DNA of 64,000 bases from Eublepharis macularius (lineage: Eukaryota; Chordata; Lepidosauria; Squamata; Eublepharidae): assembly GCF_028583425.1 (NCBI RefSeq), contig NC_072791.1, positions 190,750,311-190,814,310 on the forward strand, read 5' to 3'. Made by a program: the position numbers and the translations under genes. Below are positions 23,401 to 31,290 of the stretch, one piece after another. Every line of letters starts with the position of its first letter. The stretch's first letter is position 1. Under the pieces are notes generated by a model that made no database searches, was not told the DNA's origin, and worked only from the letters and a program-made list of their open reading frames with translations.

Positions 23401-26257
23401 AGTTACTTTCCCTAAATATACTAGGTCCTTGATACCCATTGTTCTTGTCCAGCCTCTCCCCACTCCGAATTCAAAGTTCTATAAATCTCAAATACTGATT
23501 ACTCAGTACAACATACAAATCAAGAATATATATTTATTTGCATACTGCATACTGTATTCTGAGTGAAGATGGCATACTTCTTAACATAATTCTCCTTATC
23601 ATGTAACTTGGGCTTCCTTCACTCAGAGTATTAACAGCTTTGTTTTACAGATACGTCAATCATCCAGGTACCTTCCTAGACACTTTCCCCGCAATCACAT
23701 TCAGGACAAGGGCAACTGAAACATCGGGAACAGTCTGCTTCTGTTCACCTGCCACAAGCGCTGATGGCAAAAGGCTATGAATAAGATATAGAAGAGGAAA
23801 AAAATTAAAAGGAATGATTTAAATAGTAAGTTAACTAACCTGAAACAAGCTGTGAAGAAAAGTCACAGCAGGTGACTCCAAGATCATGAGCTTTCTCATT
23901 ATACAAGCACCTCATTTTGTCATCCCAAACAGTTAAATCTCCACATGATGATCCTGTCACAAAGAAGTTTCCATTAGGAGCAAATGCACAGGCTACTAAA
24001 GAACCATCTTTAACACTGCCAGATCTGAAAGACAAGAATAAAAGAATCTGAACTGTGGAAGTTCAGTATCCTGAAAAGGTTATAACTAAAATATTTTCAC
24101 ATTATGACAACTCTAGAATATTAAAAAGATCTGTAATTTAGGGAAAATGTGTTGGCATCTGACACTACATAGAAGACATAAATAAGTAACTGTGAAATAT
24201 CAAGCACAGGCTGCAGAACGGCCTGCCTGAGGAGGTCAGGAGAGCCCCCACCCACCTGGCTTTCTGCAAACAATGCAAAGCTGAATTATTCAAAAAGGTC
24301 TTTTTCTCAGCTCAGAGGGCAGTACTGTAGGAAAGGGGTCCCAGATGTTTTGCTAATGAGTTAACTTAGGAACCATAGTTTTCACCATTATGTTGCCTTA
24401 CATATTATCTGTTGCTTTCAATATGTACTCCTATAAACTACCTGTGCTTCATGTTGTTTAACGTAAGTCCTAAAATTGATTAAGTTCCATTTCAGCAATT
24501 CAACCCCATACTGGATCCTTACTAATACTATGTCTTTGTAAACTTGTATTCATTTACCCTATGACATTATTTATGGAAATGTTCTTGACACTGTACAGAA
24601 ATGCCTGCCCTTGTCCTTGCCACTGATTGTACTAATTTCACACTATGTAATTCGCCTTGAGTCTCAGTGAGAAAGGCAGAATATATATATACATAAATAT
24701 AATCAAGCAAGACTTTGAAGAAGCTGCATACAATTTTCCTAAATAAACAAACTGCATGATCTGAAAAGACTGCCTTTCTTCAATAATGAACTCAAGAGAT
24801 TAAATGCTGGAATTTACTATTAAAAAATGGAGAGTTTCTATCAAGTAATGTTTTATAAGGTCCGTGGCTGGTTCTTCCCCCTTGTTTATTATAAGAACAG
24901 CTCTACGTGATGCCATGTATGTGAGAAAATATTTTCTTCCTGTGGTTTTATAAACAAATTAAATCTGTTGAACTCTACTCCAAGGATCTGTAACGGTGCC
25001 AGGGCAGATTCTTTAGCATTCAGTCAAAACCAGCATTTTGTAAACTGCTCTGAGTGGGCATTAAGTTGTCCTGAAGGGTGGTATATAAATCAAATGTTAT
25101 TATTATAATAATATTATTTTTGTCCAAAAATGCTATGCCTTTGGCCAAGTGCTAAAAAATCAAGCCTGGTGTGATGCCATAGCTTCCAGATCACGCCGGA
25201 AGTGATTTCATCACACAGAGGCAAGGATTGTGCACCCTTCCAATTTTGCCAGCCTGCTTCTTCCTGCCTATCAGCTAAGGATTGGCAGACAGAGGATTTA
25301 ATTGTCAAGGGTTTCCAGCCATAAGCAGGCAACTGGCGAGCCTATCCAAGTCTCTGGTATCTTCTTTTAAACAGATCTTTGGTAACAAGTATTATGAAAG
25401 GCCTTTCTCTGCCTATGTCCCTGGATAGTTGCTTCCAGTTAGAGTTAGACACCACTGAGGTAGACGACAGCTTCCTATGTTCATAAAGGTTACTACACCG
25501 TTACTAATGTAAAAGTGTAATACTCCTTCCACTGTTACAAACACCAGGTAAAGATGAAGTGGAGCTAATCACTTTCAAGTAGGGTTGCCAGCAACCCTTC
25601 TTTCCTGCTGAAACTCTTGAGCAGTGGTGGGAGAAAAGAATGCCAACAGCGCATCTACCATAGAGTTTCCAGTAATTGCTAGAGTGATGTGACATCGCTT
25701 TCAGTTTCTCCTGGAAGAGATGTCATGGCACGTGCACCACCAGTGCCCCCCATGTCTCTGCCCCCAAAGCTCCTGCTGTTTGCCAGGCACAGCCCAACTT
25801 CAAGACTGTAATCATTCCAGCTATAGGAAGCCAAGAAGATACTCACCGGTGCACTTTCAAAGACTGAACATTCCATAGAATTACACTGCCATCAGCTGCT
25901 CCTGAAACCAAGTACATGGAATCTGGGGAAAATCTACAAATTCTTACAGGGTTCCTACAGGGATGCTCAAGAACTGCTAGTTTCAGTCCATTTTGAGTAT
26001 TCCATAGAACTGTGTTGCCGTCTGTAGAACAAGAAGCTAAAATGTGTCCTGAAGGAGAAAAGCAGCAGCAGTGGACAGCATAAGTGTGGCCTTTTAATGG
26101 CGAGTAAGGAAGCTCTTCAAAATTACTTAAAGAATACAGACGGATAGTTTTGTCCAAGGAACACGTAGCCAAGAAGGAAGAGGAGAAGGCACAGTAGTTG
26201 ACATCATCACTGTGATCTGCTAAAGTACAAATTAATTTCACCATTTCATAAGGTTAT
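5358..26257 (-). CDS. WDSUB1: WDSUB1: WD repeat, SAM and U-box protein, lacking the last exon
   Basis: Nine coding exons on the minus strand join in frame: 25847-26244, 23840-24024, 17611-17694, 16367-16460, 14268-14301, 10801-10841, 10605-10711, 9965-10144 and 5358-5498. All junctions have GT donors and AG acceptors with matching phases. They give about 421 residues: WD repeats at roughly 1-310, a SAM domain at about 326-390, and the first third of a U-box at about 402-421 (FLCPIT). The human protein is 476 residues, so only about 53 residues (one exon) are missing, off the left edge. U-box proteins act as E3 ubiquitin ligases; WD repeats and SAM usually bind partners. The start ATG at 26244 has a strong context (A at -3, G at +4) and matches the conserved MVKLI start. 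BAZ2B lies upstream in the same orientation, as in human. Confidence 0.95.
5905..6260 (+). mobile_element. tRNA-derived SINE, decayed
   Basis: Begins with a promoter-like head (TGCCTCAGTGATGGAGCAGC, then GGTCCCTGGCTCAATCC resembling a B box) and continues with CATCTCCAGTTAAAAGGATC. It ends in GATATCACTGGTCTGATCCA, a 3' module typical of old tRNA-type SINEs in reptiles. Copy divergence is high. A second fragment lies at 7235-7345 in the other orientation. Confidence 0.6.
7235..7345 (-). mobile_element. tRNA-derived SINE head fragment
   Basis: In the minus direction the segment carries the same B-box-like block (GGTTCAGTTCCTGGC) and CTTAGTGGTACAGCT head as the SINE at 5905-6260. Only the 5' half is left. 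Confidence 0.55.
9158..9901. mobile_element. hAT-like non-autonomous DNA transposon
   Basis: The terminal inverted repeats TAGAGATGGGCACGAAC and its reverse complement are perfect over 17 bp. Flanks ATCTAAAG (9150-9157) and TTCTAAAG (9902-9909) form an 8-bp target-site duplication with one mismatch, as in hAT elements. Subterminal regions are packed with GTTCGTG/CACGAAC repeats on both sides. The 744-bp body has no convincing transposase; its longest frame (9560-9907) runs through the inverted repeat and is not a gene. Confidence 0.75.
9965..10144 (-). CDS. WDSUB1: WDSUB1 coding exon 8: SAM domain
   Basis: 180 bases, residues 315-375. Reads [34 protein letters not shown] and LADDLKI, the helical SAM fold that usually mediates protein-protein contacts. 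Acceptor TTCCTCAG, donor ATTG|GTAAGA. The linker before it ([10 protein letters not shown]) differs from the human one. Confidence 0.94.
10281..10452 (-). mobile_element. Sauria-type tRNA-derived SINE
   Basis: Reads on the minus strand: tRNA-like head ending in GGTTCAAATCCCTCTCTGCC, then CCTCACAGGGTTGTTGTGAG and GATAAAATGGAGGGGAG. These blocks recur at 60770-61205 and 19833-20063. Family assignment from known squamate SINE structure. Confidence 0.7.
10605..10711 (-). CDS. WDSUB1: WDSUB1 coding exon 7: WD repeat 7
   Basis: 107 bases, residues 279-315. Contains [10 protein letters not shown] and [12 protein letters not shown], the last propeller blade, then a short linker toward SAM. Acceptor TTTCTAG, donor ACTG|GTTAGT. 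Confidence 0.93.
10801..10841 (-). CDS. WDSUB1: WDSUB1 coding exon 6: 41-base microexon
   Basis: Encodes [13 protein letters not shown] plus two bases of an arginine codon (residues 266-279), matching the conserved [14 protein letters not shown] of the human protein. Acceptor ATTGGCAG, donor CCAG|GTGTGA. Confidence 0.92.
11518..12230. other. WDSUB1 intron with a GC-richer unclassified repeat
   Basis: 11885-12210 is GC-richer than its surroundings and shares short phrases (CCAGGTAAGTGG-like, TGACGTCA-type) with the segments at 25575-25820 and 59160-59400, so it is probably a diverged interspersed repeat. Open frames on both strands are mutual shadows and lack homology that I recognise. Confidence 0.35.
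12265..13188 (+). mobile_element. CR1/L2-superfamily LINE 3' ends, two overlapping remnants
   Basis: A block of about 60 bp (AAAGTTCCATTTTGCTTTGG onward) appears at 12268-12325 and again at 12788-12851. In the second copy it leads into a 3' UTR ending GAGGTGGCATATCCGTTGTC and an AAATAAAT tail. The translated block resembles the LPHEARLV C-terminal segment of CR1-like LINEs. Both are heavily decayed. Confidence 0.5.
14268..14301 (-). CDS. WDSUB1: WDSUB1 coding exon 5: 34-base microexon
   Basis: Encodes [11 protein letters not shown] (residues 255-265), the outer strand of WD repeat 6. The first base completes a glycine codon from the previous exon. Acceptor CTTATTAG, donor GCT|GTGAGT. It aligns with the human SVDKSVIVYD stretch, so despite its size it is well supported. 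Confidence 0.9.
15597..15849 (-). mobile_element. Sauria-type SINE
   Basis: The minus-strand copy has a tRNA-like head (CTGGTTTGGTATAGTGGTTA) at the high-coordinate end. Its 3' tail (GGACAACTTAACATCC on the plus strand, with AACAACAACAAC repeats at the low end) matches the copies at 18618-18876 and 62808-62965. Confidence 0.75.
16367..16460 (-). CDS. WDSUB1: WDSUB1 coding exon 4: WD repeat 6
   Basis: 94 bases, residues 223-254. Encodes [20 protein letters not shown] followed by QTVVSG. Acceptor ATATAG, donor CTGG|GTAAG. Confidence 0.92.
17611..17694 (-). CDS. WDSUB1: WDSUB1 coding exon 3: end of WD repeat 5
   Basis: 84 bases, residues 195-223. Encodes the [20 protein letters not shown] strand of the propeller. 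Acceptor TTAATCAG, donor ATAG|GTAAGT. Confidence 0.9.
   Translation of the reverse strand: MINKNSRWPLLVRIISLRYGLFHLLIP
18137..19720 (-). mobile_element. RTE-BovB-like LINE, 5'-truncated, interrupted by a SINE
   Basis: On the minus strand, 19363-19590 encodes [20 protein letters not shown] and [13 protein letters not shown] (RT motif A), and 18901-19197 encodes [13 protein letters not shown] (motif C), [11 protein letters not shown] and [11 protein letters not shown]. These are characteristic of RTE/BovB RT. Stops separate the pieces. The 3' end near 18140-18180 has the BovB-type tail ATAGGTCGGAGACAACTTGA. A Sauria-type SINE splits the element at 18618-18876. Confidence 0.85.
18618..18876 (-). 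mobile_element. Sauria-type SINE nested in the BovB LINE
   Basis: Same structure as the SINE at 15597-15849 (AACAACAACAAC at the low end, a GGACAACTTAACACCC block, tRNA-like head near 18850-18876). LINE sequence resumes on both sides, so the SINE is the younger insertion. Confidence 0.75.
19833..20063 (+). mobile_element. Sauria-type SINE, decayed
   Basis: Head CATCATGGTGTAGTAGTCAG, then GGGTGATCTTGGGTCAAT, GGGTTGTTGGGTGTATAAAA and a short tail. Diverged from the other copies in the window. Confidence 0.6.
20064..21584. other. WDSUB1 intron, no recognised content
   Basis: AT-rich unique-looking sequence. No splice-flanked coding block or clear repeat. Confidence 0.45.
21585..22290. repeat. 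GC-rich interspersed repeat, copy 1 (class unknown)
   Basis: Homologous along most of its length to 61254-61830: shared blocks include GGAGCCACTGGGGA, GAGCCAGGCAGAG, ACCCAGCCCTCC and CCCAGGGCAGGAGAAGGAA, in the same order. GC content is far above the flanking intron, and a run of G starts it. Long open frames on both strands (up to 184 codons) reflect base composition. It might be a piece of a retroelement (LTR or 5' region), but no diagnostic protein is visible. Confidence 0.5.
22686..23130 (+). mobile_element. Hammerhead-bearing element (family of 60470-60719), longer copy
   Basis: Inverted segments 22686-22727 and 22787-22825 pair over about 40 bp. Downstream, 23029-23063 carries CTGAAGA, a GCCAG.../...CTGGC stem, AAAA (instead of GAAA) and CGTC. 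The following CAGGAACTACAATGCCAAGA is the same as in the element at 60470-60719. The GAAA-to-AAAA change should disable the ribozyme core. The body between 22830 and 23000 is absent from the shorter copy. Boundaries are approximate. Confidence 0.5.
23840..24024 (-). CDS. WDSUB1: WDSUB1 coding exon 2: WD repeat 4 and start of WD 5
   Basis: 185 bases (1+183+1), residues 133-195. It contains [31 protein letters not shown] and [13 protein letters not shown]. Acceptor CTTTCAG, donor CAG|GTTAGT. Confidence 0.93.
24205..24710 (+). mobile_element. L2-like LINE 3' end, 5'-truncated
   Basis: Same family as the LINE at 1421-3838: GCCTGCCTGAGGAGGTCAGG at its start, and CGCCTTGAGTCTCAGTGAGA plus an AT-rich tail at its end. 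It has no fold-back insertion at the site occupied in the first copy (around 24440), so it acts as an empty site. Confidence 0.8.
25033..25112 (+). mobile_element. Sauria-type SINE 3' tail fragment
   Basis: AAACTGCTCTGAGTGGGCAT, GTTGTCCTGAAGGGTGGTAT and a TTATTATTAT tail match the 3' end of the SINEs at 15597 and 62808. Confidence 0.65.
25120..25820. repeat. Unclassified dispersed repeat segments in WDSUB1 intron
   Basis: Two pieces (25120-25330, 25575-25820) carry phrases such as GGAAGTGAT, GATGTCATGGCA and AGGGTTGCCAGCAACCC that look like the hAT-like GTTGCCA-ended elements and attached repeats elsewhere in the window. No clean ends found. Confidence 0.3.
25847..26244 (-). CDS. WDSUB1: WDSUB1 coding exon 1: WD repeats 1-3
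   Basis: Encodes residues 1-132 plus two bases of codon 133. Three WD units are visible: a [10 protein letters not shown]...[10 protein letters not shown] unit, a [15 protein letters not shown]...VLWNT unit, and a [11 protein letters not shown]...VILWN unit. The acceptor (TTGCAG) lies just before 26257, leaving 13 bases of 5' UTR on this exon. The donor is CG|GTGAGT. Confidence 0.95.
26242..26249 (-). promoter_or_regulatory. WDSUB1: WDSUB1 start codon with overlapping tiny uORF
   Basis: Five bases upstream of the start ATG (26244-26242) lies another ATG (26249-26247), reading ATG AAA TGG TGA. Its stop overlaps the beginning of the true frame. The upstream ATG has a weak context (C at -3); the main ATG has A at -3 and G at +4. 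Confidence 0.7.
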
Positions 26258-26929
26258 CTGCAACAAACAAAGAGCAATGTTATAATAGTTCAGAAAAGTC
26301 TTGAGTCCAGTCTGTGTGTTGCTTAAATAATAGCCAGTTTTGCTTTATTATCAATTCTACAGTAGTTAAAAAGCTTATCTATTCTCAAACTAAATCTATC
26401 TGGCCTTTAAGAAACTGTACATAAATATTGCCTCTAACTTCTACTAGAACAAGACAGTGACATTTCAAACAGCAGTATGAACAAGATGATAACAATATGC
26501 CATAGCCAGGATATAGAGTTCGCTCTGTCTCTCCTTCTCTCATCACTAAATCTTGTTTTAAAATTCTGAAAGTCCAAACCTTCCTTTTAAAAAAGATTTT
26601 GACTCTCATGTCTGTGATAAATCCCAGCCTAAATTATTTTCTCCAAATATAGACATTGGAAAATAGATTAAACCTTTTAGCAGTATTTTAAAAAGCTTAA
26701 CATATTTAATGTCACGTGTTTTAAGTAAAGGTAAAATATTCATGCTATATTTAAGAGTATTTAGATTAATATAAATATAAAAACATAAGCATATAAATAT
26801 AGAATAGGTGGGGGGAAATAATGGTTTTCTTCTAAAATATTTAGTACAGTGTAGCTTTTCTACCTTGATATCCAAACTTTCACTAGAGATAAATTCATTA
26901 TATCATAAGCATCAAGGAACAAAATATTG

Positions 26930-27165
26930 TAAATTTACAGTTTGCCAATTGCTGAGAGAGAATGAATATAAAATATTCTTTAGATGGTATACTACACTCA
27001 AAGATATCATGAGAATTGGTAAAGACTATAGTGCACATGGCACAGTGTTGGAACTGAAATATGGATGCAACATTTTATCACATGTGGAAGACATGCAAGG
27101 AAGCACAAAGATATTGGATAAAGTTACATGAAATGCAGTTTCAGTTCCAAATAGTTGTATATATG
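26930..27165 (+). mobile_element. L1 LINE ORF2 C-terminal fragment
   Basis: Translations in two frames give LLRENEYKIFFRWYTTLKD and ATFYHMWKTCKEAQRYW, the typical C-terminal zinc-knuckle region of vertebrate L1 ORF2. Frameshifted and short. Confidence 0.7.
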
Positions 27166-27199
27166 ATTGTAGGAACATGTGTGTGTGTGTGGGGGGGGG

Positions 27200-27413
27200 G
27201 GTATCCTCAAGTCATAGCTGACTTATGTCAACCCCTGGTGAGGTTTTCATGGCAAGATACTATCAGAACTGTTTTGTATTGCCTGTCTCTGTGTAGCCGT
27301 GGTCTTTGCTGGAGGTCTCCCAGCCAGTTACTAACCAAGGCCAACACTGCTTAGCTTCTGAGAACTGACAAGATCAGGCTCACCTGGGCTATCCAGATCA
27401 GGGCTGTAAGAAC
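27200..27413 (-). mobile_element. 5S rRNA-derived SINE
   Basis: On the minus strand the head reads GATCTGGATAGCCC, then TTGTCAGTTCTCAGAAGCTA and AGCAGTGTTGGCC, which is recognisably 5S rRNA (compare GGAAGCTAAGCAGGG). The body continues with GGGAGACCTCCAGC and a CCTGACATAAGTC-like tail. Related to the plus-strand copy at 49116-49310. A G-run and GT microsatellite (27178-27200) abut it. Confidence 0.7.
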
Positions 27414-27435
27414 ATGCAATGTTCTTAATTTTCTA

Positions 27436-27675
27436 GAAGTGAGCTGCTGTAGCATAGTGGTTGTGGTTTGGCTGTGTAAATCAGCATTCTACTGGTTCAA
27501 ATCCCACTACTGCCATGAGCTCAGTAGATGGCCTTGGGTAAACCACCCCTCTCAGCCCCAGCTCCCCAGCTGTATTGTGGGGATAATGATAACACTAACT
27601 TATTTACCACTCTGGGTGGGGCACTAATCTGTCTAGAAGAGCGGTATATAAATGTAGTTATTATTATTATTATCA
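27436..27675 (+). mobile_element. Sauria-type SINE
   Basis: tRNA-like head (GCATAGTGGTTGTGGTTTGG, GGTTCAAATCCCACTACTGC), middle GTGGGGATAATGATAACACT and a tail GAGCGGTATATAAATGTAGT followed by TTATTATTATTATT. Complete from head to tail. Confidence 0.75.
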
Positions 27676-27943
27676 AGGTACCGTTCTAATAGCTTTATTC
27701 TATGACCATTTAGTCAGAAGAGCGATTGACTGGGTTCATTGGGGCTTAACCTCAGGTTAATGTGCACAGAGCTGGAGATCTAGACATCGCCTGCTTCCCC
27801 CCACCCCCGCCCCCAGCATAGGGTATTAATGTTGCAAATTAGAAAGCATTATCATTGGTACTCCTCCAGATCCTATGAAAAACAAATAGTCATAATTTAA
27901 ACTAATATTGGTAAGCTATTTTTGCATACTCCATGCTTATAAA

Positions 27944-28181
27944 TAAGGTTGCCAACTCCACCTTGGGGAATTGCTGGTGACTTGAGGTGAAGGCTGGGAG
28001 GGCAGAGTTTGGGGTGGGGAGGAGAGGGAGCTCAGCATGGATGTGATGCCATAAAGTTGACCCTTTGAAGCTGCTGTTTCCTCCAGCAGACTGATCTCTG
28101 TGATCTGGAGATCAGTTGTAATTCTGGAAAATCTCCCCCCCCCAAAAAAAACCACCCTGCTCCTGGAGGCTGGCAAGACTA
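27944..28181. mobile_element. hAT-like MITE with GTTGCCA ends
   Basis: Imperfect terminal inverted repeats TAAGGTTGCCAACTCC and the complement of GGAGGCTGGCAAGACTA. Flanking 8-bp duplications CTTATAAA (27936-27943 and 28182-28189) are perfect. Related copies: 37839-38042, around 59128-59515, and 63806 to the window end. Confidence 0.75.
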
Positions 28182-28194
28182 CTTATAAACACCT

Positions 28195-28795
28195 CTTTTT
28201 CAATATATTTTATTGACATTTTTAAAGCAAATAAAATTAATAAAAAAGAATGAGAAAAAACACGTATCTAAAAGAAAAAACAAATTAGGAATAAGTACCA
28301 ATTTTCCCCGTGAAAATATATATAAGTATTAATATTATACCCTAGCTCCAAATTTACCCTTACAATCAATATTGTAATGGTATTATAGCTTAACTCCAAA
28401 TTTACCCTAAATAACTACTTCTCCTTTCCCTCTAATCATTATTTTCCACATCCTAATCTTCAGAAGCACAAACCATCAGTTCATTTCTCTCTGTTTTCCT
28501 GCAAAAAGTCTATAAGGGGTTTCCAGGTAACGATATATTTATCCAATGACTTTTCCCTAATCAAAGACGTAAGTTTGGCCATCTTGACATTCTCCATCAT
28601 CTTTTCCAGCCATTCCTCTATTGTAGGTAATATTGTGCTTTCCATTTTGGAGCATATAACAGTCTTGCTTACAAAATGCTTACAAAAAAGTATACCATAA
28701 GTAAGTTCTGTTTGTCCATTAATCCCAACAAGAATGCCCTGGTTTCATTTGTATATTAATCTTTTAAAATCTTCTGGATAATTATCCTACTTATA
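28195..28795 (-). mobile_element. L1 LINE 3' end
   Basis: The minus-strand translation includes LDKYIVTWKPLIDFLQENR, the C-terminus of L1 ORF2, followed by an AT-rich 3' UTR toward the low end. Other ORF2 residues are recognisable around 28560-28650. Decayed. Confidence 0.65.
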
Positions 28796-29029
28796 AATTA
28801 CTCTTCAGCAAAGACTACAGGAAACAATATAGTTTTAAATGCCGAGTTTTAAATGTCAAGAGGGTTGGGTTTCTTAAGGTTCAAGATATGCTAGAAAAAT
28901 ATAATGATCCTGCTTTTTTAAAACAGTTTAAAATGAATCGTATTGACTTGAATGGTTTAATTAATTTTTTTAATTGCTTGCTTAATTTTTATTGCTGTGA
29001 GCTACAATGAGCAGGACTGGAGATAGTTA

Positions 29030-29153
29030 GATGGGTAGCTGTGTTGGTCTGCAGTAGAACAGTAGGATTTTTGTCCAGTAGCACCTTAGAGACCAACAAG
29101 ATTTTCAGAGTGTAAGCTTTCGAGAGTCAAATGAGATCTTCCTTGTCCAGATT
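29030..29153 (+). mobile_element. Single-arm relative of the hammerhead fold-back family
   Basis: The head GATGGGTAGCTGTGTTGGTC and arm AGCACCTTAGAGACCAACAA match the element at 52087-52310, but no second inverted arm follows. CTGGAGAT flanks both ends (near 29019 and 29158), suggesting a target-site duplication. The hammerhead core is decayed. Boundaries are approximate. Confidence 0.55.
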
Positions 29154-29624
29154 GGTCTGGAGATGCAGCATACACATTTTCTAAATAAATTTTAGTATCC
29201 AAAATATTAGTCTAAAAACCTTTATAAGACTTTCATGTTAATAAGAGTATGTTGCAGCAAATGCATTACAGAACATGAATCCATTCCCGATGACAGAGTT
29301 TAACTTCTTAAGACTCTAGAAAAGCAACTGAATTTTGAGTAACAGCTCAAAAATGTTAACAAAACATTCGTGGAAGGTAAAAATGGTGACAAAAGAAGCA
29401 GTTTACTAGGAGCTGGCAAGAAAAAACAGGAACTGATCCTGATAAAGAAAAAGGTCAAGTGGAGGGTATGTTTCATTTTTCCTAAGCAGACAACTCGAGT
29501 TTACACAACAGGAGGAATTTGCAGATACCCACACCAGTAAGCAAAAGTATGTAATTCTTTTGATAACAGGGCACTAGTGTGTGCAAGGAGAGGGAGGTAT
29601 CTGTACTGGAAAGGTAGTTTTATT

Positions 29625-29700
29625 TAGTTACTAACTATATTTATAGCCTGCCTTTCTCATTCAGACTTAAACTGGATTACACAGCATAATAGAATGAATA
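29625..29700 (-). mobile_element. L2-like LINE 3' tail fragment
   Basis: TTTATAGCCTGCCTTTCTCA on the plus strand is the reverse of the L2 tail (GAGAAAGG...CTATAAAT) seen at 3780-3838. Confidence 0.55.
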
Positions 29701-29892
29701 TGAAACATCTAAGCAATGTATTGGAACTAGGGTTACAGAAATCTGAAAAAGCATAGCACATTAAACATGATAAAGTTCAGATACATTGCAGAAAATAATA
29801 CAATGACAACAGAATAATACGCGCAACAGATGATACTTTCGGACAGTTCCTGAGTCCTTTTCCCTAAAGCATCTTCCTAAGCCATTCTGTTG

Positions 29893-30157
29893 AAGCATTA
29901 GAAAAGAGCAAGAGCCCAGTAACACCTGTAAGACTAACAACATTTGTGGTAGGGTATGAGCTTTCGTGAGCCACAGCTCACTTCTTCAGATACAGCTAGA
30001 ATGTGAGTCCATTCTAGCTGTATCTGAAGAACTGAGCTGTGCCTGTGGCTCACAAAAGCTAATACCCTACCACAAATTTTGTTAGGCTTACAGGTGTTAC
30101 TGGGCTCTTGCTCTTTTCTAATGCTACAGACAGCCTAATATGGCTACCCATCTTGAT
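29893..30157 (-). mobile_element. Hammerhead-bearing fold-back element (copy C)
   Basis: Inverted arms of about 110 bp meet near 30010. CATTCTGTTG at 29883-29892 and 30158-30167 is a 10-bp target-site duplication. The unpaired head (GATGGGTAGCCATATTAGGC) is at the high end, so the element reads on the minus strand. Each arm holds a core: CTGAAGA, GTGAGC/GCTCAC stem II and GAAA (left arm, minus), or AAAA (right arm, plus). Stem III is broken in both. Confidence 0.7.
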
Positions 30158-30639
30158 CATTCTGTTGTAGTACAGTCTCTCATATCACAGTTCTTCTGAA
30201 CAACTCCGTTTTACAGTTTGAAGAATGGCAGGGGTGGGGAAACCCATTGGTACCTTTTATTTGCACCAGCCAAATGAAACAAGGCAGTGTGGAAGTTTCA
30301 AATTTCTAACTTTTCATGAGGCTAGATATGAGAGACCGTTAGAGCAGAAGGGAAACTGCAGGACTTGAGGTTTCCATGCTCTCTTGTCAACTGTTTTCCC
30401 ACATTATATGTTAAACCACTTTTCCTAACGTCGTTTCCTTCTGACTTTAAAACCCCTTTCGGGAACTGGCGGGAGGGGGGGGGAGGCTTTGACACTTCGT
30501 GGTCTCTTAATAACACTGACCTTGTTTACCACAGTCATCTACCTACAAAAGAGGTACAGAGGCATATAATTGTTCATTATTGTTATTACAGCAGCACACT
30601 GGGCCAAAGTGTAACGAATTGAACACCATCATTCCCGAA

Positions 30640-31290
30640 GGGCAGCCGTTGCCCTCTCATACCCCTTGGCCAGCTAGTCACGAGGGACCGGCCGATCGAG
30701 GGAGCAGAGGGGCCAACAACGATTCAAACCGAGACCATCTTTTACCCCTCAGACTGTGAGGAAAAAGGGTGTCGGCCCCGCCCACCCGGGGGCTCCGCGA
30801 CACGAGCCTCGAAGAGACCGTAAGAGGACGCCTCGCCCCCACACGAAGTTGGGGAGGGGAGGGGAAGGCTCGCGCGACTCTCCGCAGAGAGAACGAGACA
30901 CCGACCCCTGATTGGAGGGGAGGGGGACCGCGCTCCCGCCAGCCCCTCCCTTCTTTCAAGCCTACCTTTTTCCTGCGGCTGCGCCGTGGCTCTCTTTCCC
31001 TTATTCCTAGACGGGAGAACCGCAGCGCAGAAGCAAAACAAGGCCTGCATACAGTCACGTGACAAACATCCTTTCTATCCCACCCCCTCTCTCTGAAGGA
31101 GGAGACAAAACAAAGCCCGGCCGGCCTTGCCTGCAGCCACGTGACAAACGCGATTCGATAAGTCAAGGGCGGGCATGCACGAGCGCAGTCACGTCATTTC
31201 TAGTCTACTTTCGTCTAAGTGCAGTAAGGGCGGGGGCTGGTGCAGCAAGGGGGTCTGTGCGACCTCTTGCTAGGTGTTTTCCCTGTTTAG
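30640..31290 (-). promoter_or_regulatory. WDSUB1: CpG-rich promoter region of WDSUB1
   Basis: A sharp rise in GC and CpG content against AT-rich flanks, at the position upstream of the first coding exon. It contains two CACGTG E-boxes (31056-31061 in GTCACGTGAC; 31138-31143), a CRE-like TCACGTCA (31189-31196) and several GGGCGGG/CCCGCCC-type boxes. No TATA box is evident, as usual for CpG-island promoters. Open frames here are composition artefacts. Confidence 0.75.
30966..31050 (-). other. WDSUB1: Possible non-coding first exon of WDSUB1
   Basis: A strong donor (AAAAAG|GTAGGC) lies at 30966 within the CpG island on the minus strand, about 4.7 kb upstream of the acceptor at 26257. The transcription start is a guess from the nearby E-box. 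Transcript data are needed to confirm the exon. Confidence 0.35.

Noticed and set aside
30678..31166. 162-codon minus-strand frame in the CpG island
   Set aside because: Arg/Pro-rich composition artefact within the promoter; no conserved protein and overlapping frames on both strands.
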